A stretch of DNA of 64,000 nt from Aspidiotus rigidus (taxonomy: Eukaryota > Arthropoda > Insecta > Hemiptera > Diaspididae), in assembly GCA_035079385.1 (NCBI GenBank), contig JAVHKY010000001.1:2481501-2545500 (forward strand). The letters are read 5' to 3'. The stretch's first letter is position 1; each line of letters starts with the position of its first letter. Positions 36,901 to 48,758 of the stretch are shown here, piece by piece. Under the pieces are notes generated by a model, which saw only the letters and a list, made by a program, of their open reading frames with translations, had not been told where the DNA came from and ran no database searches. The position numbers and the translations under genes are program-made.

Positions 36901-37306
36901 TTCAGAAAGATTGACAATGAAAGGAGAAAAATGAAAAAATATAACTATACAAAGTCGCTCGTATAATTAATCAAAAACTGGTTCACTTTCTTCCGACGGA
37001 ATTGTCTCGGGGTTACCTTTTCATATATCGTAATATTATAATGTAGTATATTTGATATTCATTGATGCAACAGAGAACGAATCCCCGTTATAAGTAAGTT
37101 GAAGAAATAATGAGCGCCCAAGGCTAATAAGCTAATTAAAAAGTACGGATTTTGATGAAAATACGAGACAAAATCTCTCTACTTAAAGGACATATTCAAT
37201 AAGCCTGAGTACGGGCGCTTATCGATTTTAAATCACTAGTTTTTACGTTCTGTCGACCATAAATACATACTGTTTAAAACACTTTAAAACTTTTAGTAGG
37301 TACCAT
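33947..37306. other. Intergenic region without a recognised gene
   Basis: AT-rich sequence. 33960-34200 partly repeats 33520-33720 (for example AAGATAG(C/G)TATGCGCGAGTG and CAAATATCAAATACAAGAA-type words). The flanks of the 150-bp MITE may therefore be arms of a larger old repeat. Nothing coding was supported. Confidence 0.5.
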
Positions 37307-37452
37307 AATATGTGACCTGCGATGAGGAAAGGATGCTCATTGCTCTTTGGCGCAAGAACACCATTTCTCTCTGTTTGGACATCTAGTAAGAGAGAAATGG
37401 TGTTCCTGTCAGTGGACAATGAGCATCCTTTTCTCATCGTAGGTCACATATT
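37307..37452. mobile_element. 146-bp hairpin MITE, family 2
   Basis: Near-perfect inverted repeat. AATATGTGACCTGCGATGAG opens the left arm, and the right arm closes with CTCATCGTAGGTCACATATT. Arms are about 70 bp. They include GGATGCTCATTG and AACACCATTTCTCTCT, each present in both orientations. Confidence 0.85.
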
Positions 37453-38380
37453 CAGAATCGAATTTCTGTCAAAAATCATTTTCCAATACAACAGGTCTTT
37501 TCCTATTCGGGGAAAACGCGTGCATATAGACCATTTTTGTGATGACGTATATATGGTAAATTTACATTTGCAAGCTGCTACTCTGCTGGCGCGCATAGTG
37601 CTCGTTTACATAGGATTTTGCAGACTTTGATAGATATTAGAAGAACCCTTCGAATGTTAAGCTTTTGCGATATTTTTAACAAAAGTAGTGATGAGCATTT
37701 TTTGTATGAAACATCTAGAGATTCAATGAACAGCAGGGCACGTATACTCAAATTCATTCAAATAGTATCTACAGTCATATCTAATGTAGATGCCTTTTTC
37801 ATAAACGAGATGAAAATTATGACGTCATACAAAAATGGTCTATTGCGATAGGAACGAAGATAACTAATACAGAAAGTAGTAGTGACGTATATACGAAGAA
37901 AAATTCTCGAAACTTAGACCTAGATGACGTTGATACGACGATAATAATCGATAAAAAATGGTGATTAGAAAGAAAATTATTCGCAATTCATACAATACGT
38001 CCCATTATCAAGGTGAATTGACTCATGCAAAGAAACTCTACTCGTGCAAGATATGGAAAGATCTGAGCGCATAATTGACTTCATAAATAATGTCATCACA
38101 AGCGCACCTTTTGGTATCGTTCGAAGTTTCACACCAACTTTTCGGTAGTGAGTCTTTTTCAATCATACCTCCTCACAGATTTGTTAGGAATGAAGATATT
38201 TTGCCTGAATTTTTACGCAGAACTCGAATCGAAGCATTTCTCTCGCGTACGATGTACAAATTACAAAAGCAGAGCTAAAACCTCGCTTGAAATTATGCAC
38301 AGAACGTCTCCATTCGACGTATCGAAAATAAGATGAGAAACTCACTACGAGTGTAGTTTCTTGTAATCTATATAGTTCAG

Positions 38381-38640
38381 ATAGCTCGAAGGTCGTCTGT
38401 GAGTATTACTCCAAATTACAGTACCATGGTCCCTCATTCATGTAGCTCGAAGATCAAAGTATTTTTCAGTCCTCCCATAAAGCTCGGAAATCAACATTAT
38501 TTTTCTCAAGACAGCAGAGTAAATCAGGGAATTCAGATGTATTTTCCCGAGTAGTTCTTACTTCCAAGAAAACACAATCCTCATATACATAGCTCGACGG
38601 TCAGAATCTTGTTAAATCTTCTGGTATGTATAGCTCGATA
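38381..38640. repeat. Dispersed AGCTCGA-(A/T)(G/A)GTC words
   Basis: (AT)AGCTCGA followed by (A/C/T)GGTC or a variant occurs at about 38383, 38444, 38481, 38591 and 38632, and again at 41823, 41873 and 42176, often followed by TTTTTCCA(A/G)GT. A diverged tandem repeat with a period near 40-60 bp. It lies on both sides of the foldback element. Confidence 0.45.
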
Positions 38641-39014
38641 GTTGGATTTTGACGTTCCGTGTCTTTGCTCTGACCTCTCATAGTTGCAAAATTTGCATCT
38701 GTGCGACCATGACCTTGGAATTTTAAAATTTTTCTCTGACCTCTCCATTTTTTTCTAATTAAATTCCTAGATTTGCGGCCACATAATTCTGGCCTCACCT
38801 TTATACCAGCTTTTTACGAAGCTCATACATGGTTTATACTAAGCTTCTACTAGACTTATGCGTATACTACGCTAAAAAAGGGGCGAACTAGTTAGCCTAA
38901 CATACAGTCAACTAGACTAAAACAAAGAACGAGAGCAAACTAATTGACCTGGCAAACAGTAAACTAGACTTATAAGTACTAGGTGAAAAATGGGGACGAA
39001 CGACCAGAGTAACG

Positions 39015-39023
39015 GTATACTAG
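39015..39023 (+). repeat. Left 9-bp target-site duplication GTATACTAG
   Basis: An exact copy of 41405-41413, directly abutting the left end of the foldback element. Confidence 0.85.
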
Positions 39024-41404
39024 AGGTCCATTTCATAGCCCCCCCCCTTTTTGAAATTTTCAATTCTTTTAGCAAAATGAATTGTGCTCGCTTTGTGCTG
39101 AATTGTGCTGCAAGAATTATGTTTTGTGCTTGTCCCCTTCAGAAGATACACAAAAAAGTCTCAAGGGGGGCTGGTGAAATGATGGCCCCCTTTTTAAAAT
39201 TTTCAATTCTTGGGGGGCAAAATGAATTGTGCTTGATTTGTGCTGCAAAAATTATATCGTGTGCTTGCTCCCTTCCGAAGATATACAAAAAAGTCTCTCG
39301 GGGGGCTGGTGCAATGGGGGCCCCCCTTTTTCGAAATTTGTTATTTTTTCGGTCAAAATGAATTGTGCTTGATTTGTCCTGGAATGTGCCGCAAATTTCA
39401 TGTTTGGTGCTTCCTCCCCTCCTCCGGAATGGACGTAAGTTTGTCAAACAACAGACCCCAAATTTTGCATTCTTGTCTCGCTGAATGAAATGTGCTCAAT
39501 TAATTAGTGTTGAAATATGCAAATTTTATGTTTTGCGGTTTCCACTTTCTTTAAATTTAATACTCACAATCTTCGGTGGGGCTACTACGAAAACAATACC
39601 CGCCCCCCACTTTTCTAAATTTTAACTGGGAACCCGTTTGTTCTATGGGACTTGGAATATTTTTGACTATCAAGCTATTTGTATGTGAAGAACTTGGAGA
39701 AATATTGACTATCAATCTGGTGGAAACTGACCTAACGTAATAAGATAAGTGGAACTTGACAAAAGTGAACAAGAAATGTAGGGTGGAAGACATGCCAATC
39801 CCCTTCACCGTAGTTCTTGGGGTTTCAGCCGGAGGAGGGAATGATACCGTCAAGCTCGACTTTCGTCATGAGCTCGTGGTAAGAGAACGATCAAGACCCC
39901 GTGTTTGACAGAGTCAGGCGAATGATCCCTAGGTTCAACATAGATCGACCGAGGCCCCGTGTATGATCAAGGCGGGTGCTTCCGCGAAAACTCCTGTTGT
40001 TTCTTGCCAAGGAGAGAATGATACCGGCGACTTCGTTCTCCATTACACGCTCGCGATAAAAGATCGACTCAGGCCCTTTCCCTACTCCGCGTGTCTCAAC
40101 GGGAAATTTTACGGATTTGTCCACCTCCATTGAACAGGGGTTCCTACCCGATCTCCCACCGCAAGCTCATGACTGACGACAGACTTTAGAGTAACCTTGC
40201 CACCTTGGCGTGAAACAACGGGATTTTTTGTGAATTTGCCCGTCCTATTACGGGGCCTATTCAATCTGTCACCGCGAACTCATAACGAAAGACGAGCTTC
40301 ACGGTATCACTCCCTCCCTCGCGTGGACGTACGAGAATTTTCTGGCATCCGCCTGCCTCTATCGAACCTCTTACCGCGAGCATGTAATGGAAAACAAAGT
40401 CGCCGGTATCATTCTTTCCTTGGCAAGAAACAACAGAAGTCTTTGCGGGTGCACCCGCCTTGGTCGTACACAAGGCCTCGGTCGATCTATGTTGAACCCA
40501 GGGATCATTCGCCTGACTCCGTCAAACACGGGGTCTTGATCGTTCTCTAACCACGAGCTCATGACGAAAGTCGAGCTTGACGGTATCATTCCCTCCTCCG
40601 GCTGAAACCCCAAGAACTACGGTGAAGGGGATTGGCATGTCTTCCACCCTACATTTCTTGTTCACTTTCGTCATGTTCCACTTATCTTATTAGGTTAGGT
40701 CAGTTTCCACCAGATTACAAGTCAATATTTCTTCAAGTTCTTCACATACAAATAGCTTGATAGTCAAAAATATTCCAAGTCCCATAGAACAAACAGGTTC
40801 CCAGCTAAAATTTAGAAAAGGGGGGGGGGCGGATATTGTTTTCGCAGTAGCCCCACCGAAGATTGTGAGTATTAAATTTAAAGAAAGTGGAAACCGCAAA
40901 ACATAAAATTTGCGCATTTCAACACTAATCAATTGAGCACATTTCATTCAGCGAGACAAGAATGCAAAATTTGGGGTCTGTTGTTTGACAAACTTACGTC
41001 CATTCCGGAGGAGGGGAGGAAGCACAAAACATAAAATTTGCGGCACATTCCAACACAAATCGAGCACAATAATTCATTTTGACCGAAGAAATTACAAATT
41101 TCAAAAAAGGGGGGCCCCCATTGCACCAGCCCCCGTACATCTTCGGAAGGGAGCAAGCACACAATATAATTTTTGCAGCACAAATCAAGCACAATTCATT
41201 TTGCCCCCCAAAAAATTGAAAATTTTAAAAAGGGGGGCTATCGTTTCAGCAGCCCCCCTTGAGACTTTTTTGTGTATCTTCGGAAGGGGACAAGCACAAA
41301 ACATAATTCTTGCAGCACAATTCAGCACAAAGCGAGCACAATTCATTTTGCCAACAAAAAATTGAAAATTTCAAAGAAGGAGGGGGGGGCGGTGAAATGG
41401 ACCT
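39024..41404. mobile_element. 2.38-kb foldback element
   Basis: Giant inverted repeat: ends AGGTCCATTTCA ... TGAAATGGACCT, with arms of about 1.0-1.05 kb (39024 to about 40070, and about 40360 to 41404). The loop is about 0.3 kb. Each arm carries C/G-runs and tandem modules. One module (AAAATGAATTGTGCT ... CTTCCGAAGATATACAAAAA) is present two to three times, and another (CATGACGAAAGTCGAGCTTG) is also echoed in diverged form in the loop. Perfect 9-bp duplications of GTATACTAG flank it. The arm-of-repeats design and 9-bp duplication fit Foldback elements or Mutator-like elements. No transposase was seen. Open frames inside it are low-complexity shadows of the repeats. Confidence 0.85.
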
Positions 41405-41413
41405 GTATACTAG
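41405..41413 (+). repeat. Right 9-bp target-site duplication GTATACTAG
   Basis: An exact copy of 39015-39023, directly abutting the right end of the foldback element. Confidence 0.85.
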
Positions 41414-41980
41414 ACCTATATCAGGCTAAGAATGGGGACGAACAAGCTGCAGTCCAACATAATTCTCCATTTCTCCTTTTTTTTTCATTTTTATATAGAT
41501 AATAGTAGACATGAAAACATAATTGGATTTGCCCAGACCATCTATCATTTCCTTTTGGAAGGAAAAAATTGAATTAATGAACTTCTTTTAAACATATTTT
41601 ACGCTCTTAAGATTAGGATTACTCTTGGAAAATCGCCACAGAAATTGTCACGAAAAACCTAAACGAAACTTAGAGACTTGAAAAAATTTCAATTCACTTC
41701 GTCAGTTGCTCGAGGTTGCAATCACTGTGTAAATTGAGGGAAAGAGGGAACCTGTTTTATGGGGGCTTTTACTTTTTCTAGATAAAGATTAAACTTTGTT
41801 CCTCATCACGTGGGAGTTCAAAGCTCGAAAGTCCAAATTTTTCCAGGTTCCCCCCAACCCCATCACCTATCGCTCGAGAGTCAAAAGTGTTCCCAGTCCT
41901 CCTGGCTTCTTCTTCTGGAATCAGCGTTAAATTTCATTCCTAAATGGAGTAAAATGTGGAAGTTTAGGCAATTTTTCCTT

Positions 41981-42970
41981 CTTCGGCACATTTCCGCCCA
42001 TAACTCGCCTCGAAAGAGGTGTAGAAACTTCGCTTTTGGTACAAATTGACGATAAAATTGAGATATAAATTTCGTAAATTTGAAAAATTCATCCTACGTT
42101 TTGCGTTTTTGCGCTAGATCAGATGTAGTGCAAACTCTCATTCAACTGGTGACATCATTTTGCCCCACCTGCATAGCTCGAATGTCAAAATTTTTCCAAG
42201 TTCCCCCGTCGTCATCAATAGTTGGAGGGGTAGGGAGAAGGTGACCTCGCGTGGTCTGCCGTACCATAACTTCTTCTCAAAGTTCAACCTTTCCTCGCAC
42301 AACTGAGTAGTAAGCAGCCCAAGGCAAACCTCGAAGTCCTCAAGTGCGTTTCGACGATGAAATCAAGGGTGGCAGTTATTGAGGTCTTGTTTTTAGGTTC
42401 GTATCAAACGCCTTCCTGTACTCATTGAAGTGGACGGAAAAGTTTTACTCAGTCTCCCCTATGTAGAGCGCCGGGCAGTCAGGGCATAACAACTTAAAAA
42501 CTCCACTTACCTAAGGAGGTAGGATCTTTGGGCGAACCTAAGTGAGCACCCAAAGGGCGGAGTTTACAATGACCGGGTTTCAGACGATGAGGATTGAGAA
42601 TTTCCGCCAGGTCTTTCGAAATTTGCCCAAATAGGAAAGGTGAATCCACTTGAAGTTTTTAAGGAGGAGGGGGGAATGCCTCGACAAAGACGCCAACTGA
42701 CTGAGGCTCCTAGCAACAATGAAGATCAGATTTTTTCCCAAGTTACTTGATACACATGTATCGGGTGCGCCAAAATTATGTCGCCAGTTGAATGGGACTT
42801 GGGACTTTTCTTCTAACGCAAAAACGCGAAAGTGAAACGTTCCATGAATTTTTCAAACGTACGAAATTTGTATCTCAATTTTATCGACAATTTGAGCCTA
42901 GACCGAACTTCCTACAACTTTTCTGGGCCGAGTTATGAACCAAAATATGTTAAATTTACCGAAGTTCTCA
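41981..42970. repeat. About 1-kb diverged inverted repeat
   Basis: 41981-42178 matches the inverse of 42763-42970 with an estimated three-quarters identity. Shared blocks: CGATAAAATTGAGATA, TTTGAAAAATTCAT, GCGTTTTTGCG and CATTCAACTGG(T/C)GACAT. The spacer of about 580 bp holds no gene I recognise. Probably an old non-autonomous DNA transposon. Confidence 0.6.
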
Positions 42971-43012
42971 CAGATGATTCACGAAATTCAGCGCCGATTC
43001 AAAAATCAGAAT

Positions 43013-43155
43013 CGTGGCGACGATTCCACTACCGAAATACGACGAAGTAAGCGCGGGTAGGATCGCCAAACTGCAATCGTTGGCCGCGTACCTCCGCCAA
43101 AATTTTCGCAAGCAGCGAGGGTACTTCGTCGTAGTTCTTAGTGGAATCGTCACCC
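43013..43155. repeat. 143-bp hairpin
   Basis: GACGATTCCACTA..GAA(A)TACGACGAAGTA is followed, after about 70 bp, by its inverse TACTTCGTCGTAGTTCTTAG and then TGGAATCGTC. Arms of about 35 bp. Confidence 0.7.
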
Positions 43156-45580
43156 AGCCGTTACTAGGAAGTACGACATAAATTCTTGGAATTCGCAAAT
43201 ATAGTCATCTTGAAGTCGCGACAGTACTTAGAACCTCTTGAGTAAAAACGATTGCCCGGAACAAACATGTGTTGGGATGATTCGTTTGAAACTGCCATAG
43301 TTTCCCGCACATCGTAAAAACCAAGAGAGCAATAAAATTAAAAAAGGCTCTAAGGATAAGAAGGGTGAAGATAAAGATTTATCAGCAAGAAAAAGTACGA
43401 TCGTTCACTTTAATTTTGTCAATCTTTCCTATCGAAGGAATAGTTGAGTTTCGATACTCAAATTTAATACAACTTGATACTCGTTCAAATATTTTTTACA
43501 CATTTGAGTCAATGATAACAGGAAATATGGTTCAAATATAGCAAAAGACGAAACCCATGGGAGACGCGACATGTCAACAGCTTTCCAACAGATACGAGAT
43601 GAAGGAAAAAATTAATTAAATGCGTACGTATTATGGGGCGTTATAAATAACATAGGTAGTCGTAGAACACAAAAATGAAGCACACACCCCTATTATAACC
43701 TTCGTTTGTACGCGCACGGGAGGGAAAAAGACAAGGGGTCAGGGAAGGTACGAAATTTTCCACGCAAAATGAATAAACTAATTATTCTCGAGAGGTATGA
43801 GAACGCGCCTGCTGTAAACAGAATAATGCACAACAAAATTCTATAGTCGAATTTTAAAATGCACTATTCAATTATTCATGTCAACGTAACACACGCGAAT
43901 GATTCGTCATCAATTCACTCGATCAAAAAAATAACTGTTGCTCGCGTGCGATGATACAGCTAATCTCGATAATAGCTAATTAAGCTTTTTTATGCGGTTG
44001 AATAACACCTTCCGCAGACAGGCTTACGAGTCGACAACTATATCAGAAAAATTTAGAAGTTGAATACTATGTGTAATAAAAACCTTGGAAAAGGGATAGG
44101 AGAACATGACAATTTACTTCCAAAACTCGTACTCTTCGAATTCTACTAATAGCTAGCTAGTAAAGAAACCGAAATACCCATCTTTATCTCAGTGATAAAT
44201 TATCGCCATATCCATCATTACAAACCAGCTCAATTGATTTATTCCAAGATGATAATAAAATGGTGAAAAAATAGCGAGGACCAAAAATTTTTGCTCAAGA
44301 TATTTCGAGAGGATACCCCGCTTTGAAATAGAAAAACACACGAGTACCGGCAGGTAGAGACACACATGTGATCTTGCTGTTTGGACTTTTTGGAGGTTAA
44401 GTCAACGATTAAGTCGCTCATCTTAAATATATGCATGAGCTTTGATTTATAACCACGACTACTGTAGATGATTGCTCGTTTGTGATAAGTTATCTAAACA
44501 TGCAGGCGCTTGAAATTTCATCATAGGAGATTTCAGGATCCGCCCACCATAATCTTGAAATACAACAAGTCTTCTAACACCTCTGTCCGAGGAATATAGT
44601 AATGCATAAAAAAAAATTCAACAAGGACACTTATTGCAAATCTTCACGCTTACACCGGCAGTGGAGTTTCAGACAATAATCAAGTTTGCCGAAATGATTA
44701 TCATTTTCCCATAATTACGATGATACATCATTATTCGAGTGAAACAATGTATAAGACTCACCTAAGTTGAAGTAGTTTTCCAGCGATACGAATGGTAGAA
44801 GGTTGCAATCGCTCCGACTCAACGGTAGGCGATAATTCACAGGACTGAAATCGTACACTGCAAAGAAGGAAGAAGTCTTTTAAGAACTTTGCGATGCAGA
44901 GAATAGTCAGTCACAAACTTGAGATTTTCCCTCACAATGCGATGAAACAGTTGAGAATAGATAAAAATGTAGAAAGTTTGAAGAAAAAAAAGGTTCATAG
45001 ATAGGTCGGAGCCACCACGATCTTAAACGAAATAGCAGTTCAGCGCGAAATTCTTCAAAAATAATAGAATAGAGGATTCACAACTTACGTGTTTGAAAAT
45101 TTTCATTCGCTTCGTTTAGAAACTTTTTGTGAGATTATTCGCCAAATATCTGTTTCATAGTCACCACACCACTCAAAACTGAATAAAAAGAATCATTACA
45201 AAATAGTTGAGAAACGGATGAGCGCACCTGTGAAAATTTATGATCACCAAAATAATCACGTGATATTAGTGAGTTGGAGGTTTCGCAATCGCAATTTTTG
45301 ACTTTGAGTTTTTGTAGACATCAGGACCAGACATGAAGCGTATGACATGAAGCACGTTCGCAATGTGCATCGGCGTCGTTCTTTCGATTCATCGTCGTTC
45401 AACCTAATAATCGTTCGCCTTCATTCTGGTTCCCATCACGGCGACGCGCGACGTGTCGGTGTCTCGCTCGTCAGGCTCATCTCCCAACCCAGTCGGCCAA
45501 TCCACCAACCGCAAAGCGTGATAGTCTGCTTCAAAGTCACGCCTTACAGCTGAATCTGCGGTCTGAGTGAACAACGAAAA
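43156..45580. other. Intergenic region without a recognised gene
   Basis: AT-rich sequence in which I found no convincing coding exon, RNA gene or sharp repeat. Confidence 0.5.
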
Positions 45581-46218
45581 ATGGACCCTATTTAGCCAAA
45601 CCCAACCAAGCGACATAATAACAATCTAGAGAAATGTTCCATTTATAGATACCTAATAGAGACAAGATAGCTAACTCTCCATATGCGCTGTGTTAAAATC
45701 CGGTACCCGATTTTTGTCGAGCTAATTTACGTGCCGAGAGATAGCGCCACTGTATTGTAGGGCTAAGTCAACATTGCGCTTATGGACGTTTTTCAGTATT
45801 CATCAATTATCTCGGAAACCGTTTATTTTTACGAAAAAATGAAAAGAACAAAATTTATTCCCCGTGTAATTTCCTATCGTATGAGACCTATTTCATATTT
45901 TGAAAAAAAAAAAATTCAAAGTAGGTCTCATTTGATAGGAAATTACAAGGGGAATAAATTTTGTTCTCTTCATTTTTTCATAAAAATGAACGGTTTCCGA
46001 GATAATTGATGAAAACTGAAAAACATCCATAAGCGCAATGTTAATTTAGCCCAAGAATACTGTGTCGCTGTGTTGGCGTGCGGTGGAACACTAGAACTAA
46101 CAAAGTTAGCTATCTTGTCTCTTAGGTATCTATAGCTCCATTACTATTGGTGGAGATTCTCCTTTTCGCCAGATCGTTATCATGTCGCTTGGTTGGGTTT
46201 GACTAAAAAGGGTTCAAA
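45581..46218. mobile_element. About 640-bp palindromic MITE, family 1 (long copy)
   Basis: Terminal arms ATGGACCC(T)ATTTAGCCAAACC and their inverse match the 150-bp element at 33797. Further in, ATAGATACCTAA(T)AGAGACAAGATAGCTAAC and its inverse, then GGGCTAA(G/A)T(C/T)AACATTGCGCTTATGG and its inverse, continue the palindrome to a short A-rich centre near 45905-45915. The arms total about 310 bp each. Confidence 0.85.
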
Positions 46219-46993
46219 TGTACTTCCTCTAAGTGGTAGAACTAAGAAGGAAATGTTATGGCTTGAAAGATCGATAAAAGCCTATACTTGCGATGAATCT
46301 AATATTACCAAGATCTTTAAAAATATACAATTTTTCAACTATTGAATATTGATTGTCTAAACGACTCATTTTTTTCCTTATAGGAATTCATATATTCGCA
46401 TGAGGACACTACTGTAGGTGCGCTAGAGTCGTGCCCGAAAAGGGGATTCGGCAAAAATTGCCATAAACCTGTATAAAACTAAAACGGGCTGTATCTTTGT
46501 CAATATTGAAAAATACAAAAAAGTAGTAGGAGCATTTTTTTATTATTTTCATTCATAGAATAACCTAAAAGAAGAAAAAATTAAGATTTCAACAATTTTC
46601 TGTAACATTTCCTTTTCAGGCAGCTTCCAAAAATGGCCACCGCAGTTTTCATAGGGGGCGCCTACTTTGTGTCCTCATGCAAATATGTAAAATCCGTTGT
46701 TTACATTTTGCTTGTTCACTCAGTTTGGAGTCAGGGGAAAGGGGAACTACAACAACAGCAGGTCAGCAGCAAGGGTAATAAAGGGAAGCTTAGCCCACTC
46801 TGATGCTAGGCGCAACATGCAGGGTCTACAGACAAAAACTAGGTAAAAAAATATAATCTCAAAATTTGGTAGAATGATTTTAAAAAATACGACAACTGAA
46901 AGAAAATTTAAATAGAATAAATTTTGTTCTTTTGAATTTTTCGAGAAAATCAATATTTCTCGAGATATTTTGGTTTAATTTTGTATAGATTCA
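46219..46993. other. Intergenic region between two MITEs
   Basis: No gene seen. A minus-strand 68-codon frame at 46747-46953 is AT-rich and featureless. Confidence 0.45.
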
Positions 46994-47389
46994 TATGGCC
47001 CATATGTGATGGAAGGTGTCGAGCAAGTGCTTGTTATTAAATAATGAGCATTTATGACATCTCTCAGCAAATGCTCCCGGAATAAATGCTCGATTAAATG
47101 CTTGCTGAGCATTTCTTGAAAACTGTGCGCTGGCATATCAATTTTAAATTAATTTTCAACATAGAATTTGTCAATTTGTTAATGAGGACTGTTCTTAATC
47201 TTAATGTCGCAGAATTTCATCTTTTTTCAAATGTGTTCAAAACGACTTCTGTTCAATTTGAAAACCTTATTTCAATCCACCATTTGATTCTTTTCCATTG
47301 ATAGAAAATGCTCTTTCAATAAGGAGCATTTGCTAGCAATTACTGGGTCATACTAAATGCTCGAGCATTTTCCATCACTGATATGGCCG
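46994..47389. mobile_element. About 395-bp MITE rich in GAGCATTT words
   Basis: Inverted ends: GTGATGGAAGGTGTCGAGCA at the left and TGCTCGAGCATTTTCCATCAC at the right, with ATATGG(CC) just outside both. Both halves carry many copies of GAGCATTT/AAATGCTC in both orientations. Confidence 0.7.
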
Positions 47390-47456
47390 TTGTACGTGGA
47401 GGTCTACAGTGACGTTGTTATTGCGGATTGCATCGCAAGTGGGTTAACCTTCCCTG

Positions 47457-47853
47457 TAATGGACTGTGTTATTTGTGATAACAAAAATATCGGCTGATAT
47501 CGATTTATTTGGCAAGAGTACTCATTCTGCAAGAAATTTGTCCAACGAGAAATTTGCTCCCATAAGAAATACACGGGGAGCAAAGATCAGTATGAAATTA
47601 ATCAAAAATTAAAACGGATTTTGCGGAAAAAAGTTTATATTTATAGTGTGTGAGTAATCGACTTCTGAAAATGAACTTTTTTTCCCTCAATTCTTCCTCA
47701 TTTTTGATTAATACCATACGATCGATTTGCTTCCCATGTTTTCTTATGGGGAGCAAATTTGCGATTGGACCGATTTCCTGCGGAATGAGTACTCTTGCCA
47801 AACGAATCGATATCAGTTGATATTTTTGTTATCACAAATAACACAGTCCATTA
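47457..47853. mobile_element. About 400-bp hairpin MITE
   Basis: TAATGGACTGTGTTATTTGT at the left recurs inverted at the right end. The arms continue through GATAACAAAAATATC(G/A)(G/A)CTGATATCGATT, GGCAAGAGTACTCATTC and GAGCAAA. Each arm is about 150 bp. Confidence 0.8.
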
Positions 47854-48539
47854 TTACTTTTGGGTTAGCAGTGTTACATGACGTCGTTGGGGAAAAGATC
47901 TGGCGGAAGATGTCAATTGAATGGTGTACACTGTACAGAAACAGAATGGAGAGGTGTGATCACTCACCCCCCCCCCATTTTGTTTCGGTATCCTTTTTTT
48001 ACAAAATTTTCTGTTGGAACAAAATTATTTTTGTTTTTGTTACTGCATTTTGACTTTTGTTTGTCATTTCAGCCCAAAAACTTTCGTTAATTTTGTGATT
48101 TGTTTTTGTGAAACATCGCTGCTTTTGACAGAAAGGTCCTCAATTGATCCATAATCAGCGCTATGTATTACGGTATTACCAACCACTCACTTGATGTCAC
48201 TGAAACGTTCACTGCCCCCAACTATGGACCATATTATCCAAGTCGGCATGGCGTCGGCACGTTCTCTAGATCACTAATTATTTTTCAAATTGATGGACAA
48301 ATGAATCTGAGACAATTCCATAAAGATGTGTACCTCGGATGCCCTTCTTATGGAGATGAGGTTGAGTGACCATAAGCATATATGTAATTTTTTGTTTTTT
48401 CAAAATTTTGTATATTAAGGAAAATGGTTCAGAGAATTCAAAAATGTGGATATCCGCAAAAAGGGCACCCCTTTGACGGTGCCCTTTTGACAGATAACTC
48501 CTCATATATTTTTTAGAGGTTATGTATCCTCATAATATG

Positions 48540-48660
48540 TTTTAGCGGTCACATACAGGGGTTATATTGGTTATAACAGCTGATTGTTATAACCATTATA
48601 TTCTCCAATATTTTGACAGATGACCGATAAAATTTGGGAGTTCATTTGACCAATAAAATA
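48540..48660. repeat. Fragment related to the TTATAAC/TTGACC element
   Basis: Contains GGGGTTATATTGGTTATAAC, TTATAACCATTATA and CATTTGACCAATAAAATAAC, the same word types as in the arms of the 16352-20807 element, so that family is dispersed. Borders uncertain. Confidence 0.35.
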
Positions 48661-48758
48661 ACTGTTGAAAAAATTTTCGATACAGATTGCAAGCCCTAGC
48701 AATAAGGCGCATATCCATCTCACACCAATTAGTTCAATTTTTAATTATTATTGATTAA

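Noticed and set aside
37243..37630. Two frames beginning MRKGCSL on opposite strands
   Set aside because: They are the two arms of one hairpin read in each direction, not genes.
38990..41502. Several frames of 66-126 codons on both strands
   Set aside because: They lie wholly in the arms of the foldback element and repeat one another in both orientations; no domain is visible.
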